Below are positions 58,206 to 64,000 of a DNA stretch of 64,000 nucleotides, piece after piece; within the stretch, counting starts at the first letter, position 1, and every line of letters begins with the position of its first letter. This DNA is from CADEED01 sp020442965 (lineage in GTDB: Bacteria > Pseudomonadota > Gammaproteobacteria > Steroidobacterales > Steroidobacteraceae). Location: positions 62,001 to 126,000 of the forward strand of contig JAWLAH010000001.1 in NCBI GenBank assembly GCA_041395525.1, written 5' to 3'. The notes beneath the pieces are model-generated. The model worked only from the letters and a program-made list of their open reading frames with translations, made no database searches and was not told where the DNA came from. Made by a program: the position numbers and the translations under genes.

Positions 58206-60037
58206 GCGACGGCTCCCGTCAGGTCGGTACGTTCGCCAAACTGCAGCTCTGCGAGTCGTGCATACAACTTGTTCGACTGCATCAGCTCATCATGCGGCCC
58301 AATGCCGACGATCCGGCCCTGATCGATGACCACTATGCGATCGGATTTCACGGCGGTCGCAAGTCGATGCGCGATGATGATCGTCGTGCGCGTTCGCATC
58401 AGATGCTCAAGCGCCTCCTGCACGAGCCGCTCACTCTCGGAATCGAGCGAGCTCGTGGCTTCATCTAACAGTAAAATGGGCGGATCCTTTAGTATTGCGC
58501 GCGCGATCGCAATGCGCTGCTTCTGGCCCCCAGACAGGCGTGCACCGCGCTCGCCAAGATAAGTGTCATAGCCGTCTGGTAGTTTGGAGATGAATTCGTC
58601 GGCCGCGGCGGCACGCGCCGCCGCCTCGATGGCAGCATCCGATGCACCCGGCTTGCCATAGCGAATATTCTCGCGAGCGGTGGCGCCGAAGATCACGGTT
58701 TCCTGCGGCACGAGTCCGATGCCGCGGCGCACATCCTCCGGATCCGCCCGCAACGTATCGACTCCATCGATCAGAATTCGGCCCGACTGCTGATCATAGA
58801 AGCGCAATAGCAACTGGAAGGTGGTGCTCTTGCCCGCGCCAGACGGGCCCACGAACGCAATCGTCTCTCCCGGTTCGATCGCCAGCGAAAAGTCGTTCAG
58901 GGCCTTCACATCGGGGCGTGAGGGATAGCGAAACGTCACGTGGTCGAACTCGATTCGTCCCTTGCCAGGCTGCGGCAGTGGCACTGGCGCGGGAGCGACG
59001 ACGATCGATGGCTCCGACCGCAACAACTCCACCGTCCTCTCCATCGCACCGGCGGCGCGTTGCACCTCGCCCCACATTTCCGACAGCGAGGCAGCGGCCG
59101 TTGCCATGAAGACCGCGTAGCCCAGAAATTGCGCGAGTTGCCCACCGGTCATCCTCCCAGCGAGCACGTCCCGTGCGCCGAGCCACAGCACCAGCGTGAT
59201 TGCCCCGAACACGGTGAGAATCGCCAAGGCAGTGAGCCAAGCGCGCATGCGGGTCCGCTCGACCGCAACATCGAAACTACGCTCGACCGCGTCCTCATAA
59301 CGGCGGCTATGCAGCTCCTCGAGCGTGAAGGCCTGCACAGTCTGCACCGCGTTGAGCGTTTCGCCGGCAAGGCCACTGGTGTCGGCGATTCGATCTTGCG
59401 TGGCACGCGAGAGTTTACGAACCTTACGCCCAAAAATCAGAATCGGAACGAGCACTGCTGGAATCAACACGATGATGATGATCGTGAGCTTGATACTGGT
59501 ATAGAACAGCAGCACGAGGGATCCGAGAAAGGTCAGACTGGAACGCAACAGAATGGACAAGCCCGCTCCGGCGATCGATTGAATCAGCGTCGTATCAGTC
59601 GTCAGGCGCGATAGCACTTCGCCGGTCTTGGTCACTTCGAAGAACGCCGGGTCGAGCCGGATCACGCGTCGATAGACGGCATCGCGGATGTCGGCAACCA
59701 CCCGCTCACCTAACCAGCTCACGAGATAGAAACGCAACGCGGCGAACAATCCGAACACACCTGCCGCTAACAGTAAGCCGATAAAGTAACGATTGATCGT
59801 AGCGGTATTGCCGGCCGAGAAGCCATTGTCGATCACCAGCTTCAGCGCCATCGGTAATGCGAGCATCGCACCAGCCGCCACCAGCAGCGCGACCAGTGCG
59901 AACACCATCATGCCTTTGTAAGGTGCCAGGAATGGCAATAGCTCGCGCAGCGGCCCGAGGGATCGACTCTTGGGTCTCTCGGACGACGTCAGCTCCGGGG
60001 AGGGCGGCAGACTTGCTTGACCATGCGGATCATTCAC
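58202..60037 (-). CDS. MsbA-like ABC exporter, fused permease and ATPase
   Basis: A 611-residue half-transporter. Six transmembrane helices (residues about 30-330), then the ATPase with Walker A VGPSGAGKSTTFQL, signature RLSGGQKQRIAIARA, Walker B ILLLDEATSSLDSESE and H-loop IIIAHRLATAV. Family resembles the MsbA-related subgroup. GTG 60037 was chosen: GGAAGG precedes it within the Mpo1-like gene. An in-frame TTG at 60055 is possible. Substrate may be a lipid. Confidence 0.93.
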   Translation of the reverse strand: MNDPHGQASLPPSPELTSSERPKSRSLGPLRELLPFLAPYKGMMVFALVALLVAAGAMLALPMALKLVIDNGFSAGNTATINRYFIGLLLAAGVFGLFAALRFYLVSWLGERVVADIRDAVYRRVIRLDPAFFEVTKTGEVLSRLTTDTTLIQSIAGAGLSILLRSSLTFLGSLVLLFYTSIKLTIIIIVLIPAVLVPILIFGRKVRKLSRATQDRIADTSGLAGETLNAVQTVQAFTLEELHSRRYEDAVERSFDVAVERTRMRAWLTALAILTVFGAITLVLWLGARDVLAGRMTGGQLAQFLGYAVFMATAAASLSEMWGEVQRAAGAMERTVELLRSEPSIVVAPAPVPLPQPGKGRIEFDHVTFRYPSRPDVKALNDFSLAIEPGETIAFVGPSGAGKSTTFQLLLRFYDQQSGRILIDGVDTLRADPEDVRRGIGLVPQETVIFGATARENIRYGKPGASDAAIEAAARAAAADEFISKLPDGYDTYLGERGARLSGGQKQRIAIARAILKDPPILLLDEATSSLDSESERLVQEALEHLMRTRTTIIIAHRLATAVKSDRIVVIDQGRIVGIGPHDELMQSNKLYARLAELQFGERTDLTGAVA

Positions 60038-60338
60038 GAAACGGTAGCCTTCCAAAATTGAGCTGCCACCACATCACCCAGTCGGCGGCAAAGCTGTAAA
60101 GCGGATACTTGAAAGTGGCTGGCCGGTTCTTCTCGAAGAAGAAGTGGCCGACCCACGCGAAGCTGTATCCAGACAGTAATCCTAACAGGAGCCAATATGG
60201 CATCCGCGTCACCACGAGCATCACAACGCACAAGAACGCTCCCCAGGTGCCAATGAAGTGCAATGTGCGCGACACCGGGTGCCGATGTTCGGTGAGATAA
60301 AACGCAAAGAACTGCGAAAAGCTCGTGTACTGACTCAT
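60030..60338 (-). CDS. Mpo1-like (DUF962) membrane protein
   Basis: A 102-residue protein with SFSQFFAFYLTEHRHPVSRT then LHFIGTWGAF and FEKNRPATFKYPLYSF, matching the Mpo1/YGL010w-like family, with two or three helices. Yeast Mpo1 is an iron-dependent fatty acid alpha-dioxygenase; the conserved histidines are present (HRHP, LHFIG, VGHFF). Overlaps the ppc stop (ATGA) and the ABC exporter start (eight bases). Enzyme role here is inference. Confidence 0.83.
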   Translation of the reverse strand: MSQYTSFSQFFAFYLTEHRHPVSRTLHFIGTWGAFLCVVMLVVTRMPYWLLLGLLSGYSFAWVGHFFFEKNRPATFKYPLYSFAADWVMWWQLNFGRLPFRE

Positions 60339-63064
60339 CCTGTACTCTGCAATCCCTGCGCGATGCCGCTGACTGTCACCACCAGCGCGTCGAACAACTG
60401 CCGGTCCTTGCGCCCCGTGGCGCGCCAACGCTGCAAGAGGTCGATCTGCATCAGATGCATCGGATCGATATAAGGGTTGCGCAACTCGATCGAGCGTTGC
60501 AGGGTCCGATCGTGATCAAGCAGCCGCCGCTGATTCTTCAGCTCGAGTATGCGCTCGCACAGGCGATCGTATTCGCGGCGAATATCGATGAAAAAGCGCT
60601 GCAAAGACACGAATGCCAGATCGTTGTAGTAGGTGGCAATAGTGAGATCGGCGCGCGCAACACTCGTTTCGATATCGTCAATCAAGCTGCCGAAAAAACT
60701 CCACTCCTGGTACGCCGACCGGACCGCATCGATTCCGTGCTGCTCGATCGCCGCCTCGAGACCCGCGCCGGCGCCGTACCACGCAGGCAACGCAAAACGC
60801 GATTGCGTCCACGCGAATACCCAAGGAACTGACCGCAAGCCTTCGAATCCCTGTTTATCGGGCCGCTGCGCCGACCGCGAACCAATTTGCATGCGTGCGA
60901 TGACATCGATCGGCGTCACCGTCTCAAAATACTCAAAGAAGGTCTTGTCACTACTAACTAACCGTCGATAGGATTCGTAACTCGCGGCCACCATTGTCTC
61001 GCATACGGGAATATGAGCGGTATTGTCGCTGGCTAGCTGACCACGCATCGATCTGGCCGTGGCGAGCGACAATGCGCTGAATGCGCGCTCAACCGTGCGC
61101 AATGCAATCGGACGCAATCCGTAGCTCTGGTTGATCGCTTCGCCCTGCTCGGTGAGCCGCAGCACGCCATTGATGGCGCTCGCCGGGGCGCTGCGCACGA
61201 GCGTATCGATGCGACCGCCGCCGCGTGCAATGCTGCCGCCGCGGTTGTGAAAGATGACATGCGTCTCGTCTGCGGCGGTCAAGGTCGCCGCGAGGTCGCG
61301 CTGCGCCTGCCAGATCGCGAAGCGCGCCGCGCAGACCCCGCCTTCCTTGTTGCTGTCGGAGTAGCCAACCAGCGCGCATTGCGTGCGGCTGCGAGAATCA
61401 AGATGCCGACGGTAAATGGGCCCGGACAGCAGCGTCTGCATGATTTCGCCGCAGCGTGCGAGTGTATCGATCGACAAAAACAGGGGGGCGACATCGAGCG
61501 CGACCTGGTCGGTACGCTTGTCGTACGCCTCGGCCCAGCGCGCCAATAACAAAGGTGCCAAGACGTCATCCGCGCCGGCAGCGCCGCTAACGACATAGTA
61601 CCCGACGGCCTCCGGGCCGTACCGATGGCGGCATTGCATGATGGCTTCGAATACGCTCAGCGTTCGTTTCCCGAGTGCGTCGAGCTCGGCGGAATGACCA
61701 GCATCGTTTTCGATCAGTTGCACGAGCCGATCACGCCGGTCATTCGATGTTCGGCTGCTCCACTCGGGATCGCCCAGACCCATGCCAATCACATAATGGT
61801 GGATATCCGCGTGTTGCCGCACATCGAGAGTCGCCAGATGAAAGCCGAAGGTCTCGATCCGTCGGATCAGTCGCATCACGTTGTAGTAGCCGGCGTTGGC
61901 GCCGCGATTCGCCTTGAGGCTTGCGGCAATCAAACGCACATCCCGCAACAGCTGAGCCGGCCCTTCGTAGGCATTGGGACGACCGTCGTAGGTATGCCGC
62001 AGGCGTTCAGCGATCTGGGTGAGAAACACGCGGTATGGCATCCGGTCATGCCGCGCGGGTGTCACGCTCTGCGCGTGCGGCAACAACGTGGCGTACTGCT
62101 CAATCCTCGCCTGCAACGCCGGCAATATGCCGATGCGGCTCGCGCTTTGCGACAAGAGCTGTGCGAGGCGCTGACAGTCGTTGAAGTACTCGTTGACGAT
62201 CACTTGTTGATGACGCGCGAGTGTCTCGCGAATGCTCTTGGCATGCACATCCGGACTGCCGTCCATGTCACCGCCAACCCAGGAGCCAAAACGGATGATG
62301 GTTGGCAGCTCTAACGACTCGGCCGGCACGCCATAGAGTTTTTCCAGGCCTTGGGCGAGTTCGTCATAGAACGTCGGCAAAATCCGATACAGAATTTCCG
62401 CCAGATAGAAAATCACATGCTCACGCTCATCGGCGACCGTCAACCGATCTCGCGGGTGATCCTCGGTCTGCCAGGCGGTGGTGGTCTCCGACAAGATGCG
62501 ATCCCAGAGCGCACGCATTTCCTGCGGCGTCAGCGTCGGATCGAGTCGATCCAGCAACAGCTCCGCGACACGCTGCTGCTTGCGCAGGATCGTACGGCGC
62601 GTCGATTCGGTGGGATGCGCGGTGAACACCGGTTCGATGCGCACTTTCGCTAACAGCTCGAGCACTTGCTCCAGCGAAACGCCGTCCGCATGCAATTGGG
62701 TCAATGCATCGACCACGCCGCCCGGCTGCGGCTTCATGCTGACTTCGATGAAGTAGGCGCGACGGCGGCGTACACGATGGACCATTTCGGCCAGATTGAC
62801 GCTACGAAACCAGGCGGAGAACGCGCGGACGAGATCCGCGGCCTCAGCCGGTGGTCGGCCGCGCAACCGGACAGCCAATTCCTCGCCCGCGGCCGCGTCA
62901 CCTTCGCGGCGCCGAATGGCGAGCCGGCGATCCTGCTCGACCAGCTCGTACAGCTGATCACCGCCCTGCTCCTGCAGCACCTGGCCAATCATCTCGCCGA
63001 GCGCATGCACATCGTCGCGCAGCGCTTCGTGCTTGGCGGGGAATTGAATTTCGTCGCGCTTCAC
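60335..63064 (-). CDS. ppc: Phosphoenolpyruvate carboxylase
   Basis: A 909-residue enzyme replenishing oxaloacetate from PEP and bicarbonate. The catalytic histidine is in VFTAHPTESTRRT (about residue 147), the lysine region in GYSDSNKEGG, and FHNRGGSIARGGG is present; it ends RNPYIDPMHLMQ ... VSGIAQGLQSTG. GTG 63064 was preferred to an ATG at 63118 because the latter would start inside a hairpin. First gene of the overlapping ppc-Mpo1-ABC-SDR series. Confidence 0.95.
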   Translation of the reverse strand: MKRDEIQFPAKHEALRDDVHALGEMIGQVLQEQGGDQLYELVEQDRRLAIRRREGDAAAGEELAVRLRGRPPAEAADLVRAFSAWFRSVNLAEMVHRVRRRRAYFIEVSMKPQPGGVVDALTQLHADGVSLEQVLELLAKVRIEPVFTAHPTESTRRTILRKQQRVAELLLDRLDPTLTPQEMRALWDRILSETTTAWQTEDHPRDRLTVADEREHVIFYLAEILYRILPTFYDELAQGLEKLYGVPAESLELPTIIRFGSWVGGDMDGSPDVHAKSIRETLARHQQVIVNEYFNDCQRLAQLLSQSASRIGILPALQARIEQYATLLPHAQSVTPARHDRMPYRVFLTQIAERLRHTYDGRPNAYEGPAQLLRDVRLIAASLKANRGANAGYYNVMRLIRRIETFGFHLATLDVRQHADIHHYVIGMGLGDPEWSSRTSNDRRDRLVQLIENDAGHSAELDALGKRTLSVFEAIMQCRHRYGPEAVGYYVVSGAAGADDVLAPLLLARWAEAYDKRTDQVALDVAPLFLSIDTLARCGEIMQTLLSGPIYRRHLDSRSRTQCALVGYSDSNKEGGVCAARFAIWQAQRDLAATLTAADETHVIFHNRGGSIARGGGRIDTLVRSAPASAINGVLRLTEQGEAINQSYGLRPIALRTVERAFSALSLATARSMRGQLASDNTAHIPVCETMVAASYESYRRLVSSDKTFFEYFETVTPIDVIARMQIGSRSAQRPDKQGFEGLRSVPWVFAWTQSRFALPAWYGAGAGLEAAIEQHGIDAVRSAYQEWSFFGSLIDDIETSVARADLTIATYYNDLAFVSLQRFFIDIRREYDRLCERILELKNQRRLLDHDRTLQRSIELRNPYIDPMHLMQIDLLQRWRATGRKDRQLFDALVVTVSGIAQGLQSTG

Positions 63065-63105
63065 TGGAACGACGATTCTATCGCAGGCTTCGCCCTGCCA
63101 ATTGG

Positions 63106-63131
63106 AAACGCCGACCATTTGGCCGGCGTTT
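63106..63131 (-). terminator. Hairpin between the TonB receptor and ppc genes
   Basis: AAACGCCG (63106-63113) pairs with CGGCGTTT (63124-63131) around a 10-base loop. It follows the receptor stop on the minus strand. The T-run after it is weak (GTTTCC), so it is a likely but imperfect terminator. Confidence 0.45.
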
Positions 63132-63187
63132 CGTGTTTCTGGCCCGGCCGGGGCACTGCGATCCGGCCGGTTGGGTTGCGAAATGAA

Positions 63188-64000
63188 CTAAAACTTGTAA
63201 CCCACCTCGACTGACAGTCTGCGCTCCGAACCGGGGTGAATGAATGCACCGCCGAACTCCGGCGCTGGAATGACTTCCTGCAGGAACTTCGTGTCGATCA
63301 GGTTCTTGGCGACCAGCGCCACGGTCAGATTGTCGTTTTGCAAGGCAACTCGTGCGTCGATCGTCGAGTACTTGTCTCGCTCGCCGTTCGTGTAGTTACC
63401 CGTACCAAAAGCCACCGTTTCATTGTCCTGAGCCTGAATCACGTGAAACCAGGTCGGCCCGATCAAGTTCCAATAGGCACTCGACTGCAGGCGCCAGGCA
63501 CCGCCGCCAATCGGCGAATCGAGTTCGGCCCCGATCGTGGCGGTATAATCCGGGGTGTACGGCGACTCGTTACCGACGGAGTTGGGACGCGAGGTGTTTT
63601 TCTTGATTTCACTCATCGTGCGGTTGTAGCCGGCGACCAGGCGCAAATCATCCGTCACCTTTGCGTTGAGCCCGATCTCCGCACCCCGCAAGCGCACTTC
63701 GTCGATATTGTTTACGGTACGCAGCAAACCGAACTGACCCACCATGAATTCGAAGAATTGCATATTCTCGACTTTGGTGTCGTAAACCGCGGCATCGAAC
63801 GTCAGGCGTCCGTTGCCCGAGGTCCCTTTGGCACCGACCTCGAACGCGTTCGACTTCTCTTTCTCGAAATTATCTTTCGTCACGACCGATCGGAACTGCG
63901 GGATGTTGGCTGTCCCTGGTCCGCAGGCCCCGACGTCGAGGTTTGTCTCGCCGTTGGGACCGCGCCCCGTAAAGCAGTTGATAAACAGATCGATCGTGGC
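63188..64000 (-). CDS. TonB-dependent receptor, C-terminal part (N-terminus outside window)
   Basis: 270 residues are visible, open to the window edge. The beta-barrel pattern is clear: KSNAFEVGAKGTSGNGRLTF, YDTKVENMQFFEF, RLRGAEIGLNAKVTDDLRLV, TPDYTATIGAELD and VALVAKNLIDTKFLQ, ending in YKF with the aromatic terminal residue needed for barrel assembly. Two cysteines near the visible start (NCFTGRGPNG ... GACGPG) may form a loop disulphide. Ligand unknown. Confidence 0.92.
   Translation of the reverse strand, partial: ATIDLFINCFTGRGPNGETNLDVGACGPGTANIPQFRSVVTKDNFEKEKSNAFEVGAKGTSGNGRLTFDAAVYDTKVENMQFFEFMVGQFGLLRTVNNIDEVRLRGAEIGLNAKVTDDLRLVAGYNRTMSEIKKNTSRPNSVGNESPYTPDYTATIGAELDSPIGGGAWRLQSSAYWNLIGPTWFHVIQAQDNETVAFGTGNYTNGERDKYSTIDARVALQNDNLTVALVAKNLIDTKFLQEVIPAPEFGGAFIHPGSERRLSVEVGYKF

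Noticed and set aside
1..64000. CRISPR arrays, insertion sequences, integrases, phage genes or toxin-antitoxin pairs
   Set aside because: None seen: no regularly spaced direct repeats, no transposase motifs and no small-gene pairs of that type.

Overview
The window is a dense, high-GC chromosomal segment, roughly 60% GC by eye, from a gammaproteobacterium. Three blocks support this: rplU-rpmA-obgE, the divergent murJ/rpsT pair, and ribF-ileS-lspA-ispH running into a type IV pilus minor-pilin cluster. That last junction is familiar from Pseudomonas and Xanthomonas relatives. Lipid A-type acyltransferase, TonB-receptor and TolC genes show a Gram-negative envelope. I cannot place it to genus; a Nevskiales/Steroidobacterales-like lineage is only a guess. 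I saw no rRNA, CRISPR array, insertion sequence or prophage.

Layout. 1-3207 (minus): translationally coupled envelope-lipid genes (lysophospholipid acyltransferase, GT2, LAB_N protein, GT39 cut by the window edge). 3411-6727 (plus): a P450 coupled to a fatty acyl-AMP ligase fused to an acyl carrier domain, then a LysR regulator. 7880-12935 (minus): OmpA-like protein, LpxL-like acyltransferase, a DUF202-TPR-TadE operon, tRNA-Thr and an MFS transporter coupled to a Fur-family regulator (to 13376). 13506-21288 (plus): minor-pilin operon (two FimT-like proteins, PilV, PilW, PilX, an unknown secreted protein, PilY1, PilE). 21313-31678: housekeeping (ispH, lspA, ileS, ribF, murJ, rpsT, obgE, rpmA, rplU, ispB). 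31819-41352: small lipoproteins, a DUF892 protein, tRNA-Pro, a YbjQ pair with an M48 protease and a DUF3014 protein, a glycine-zipper lipoprotein, a VanZ-lectin fusion, a secreted Sel1-ASCH protein and a methyltransferase pair. 41448-49481 (minus): a TetR-controlled efflux operon related to E. coli ybhGFSR, with its own TolC and a LOG-family enzyme, and with a clear promoter and operator. 49496-51510: a 2OG-Fe(II) dioxygenase coupled to a PLP enzyme. 51535-57024: PBP1b, then three plus-strand genes. 57159-63064 (minus): ppc, an Mpo1-like protein, an MsbA-like ABC exporter and an SDR, all overlapping. 63188-64000: the C-terminus of a TonB-dependent receptor.

Most neighbouring genes within operons overlap by four bases (ATGA or GTGA), so translational coupling is the rule here. 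The clearest unexplained signal is at DNA level. The pentamer CTAAC/GTTAG recurs about 90 times, in all reading frames and on both strands, while CTAAG, CTAAT and CTAAA are each rare. The most promising gene-level leads are the P450-FAAL-ACP operon, the dioxygenase/PLP pair, the secreted ASCH fusion, and the unknown protein between pilX and pilY1.
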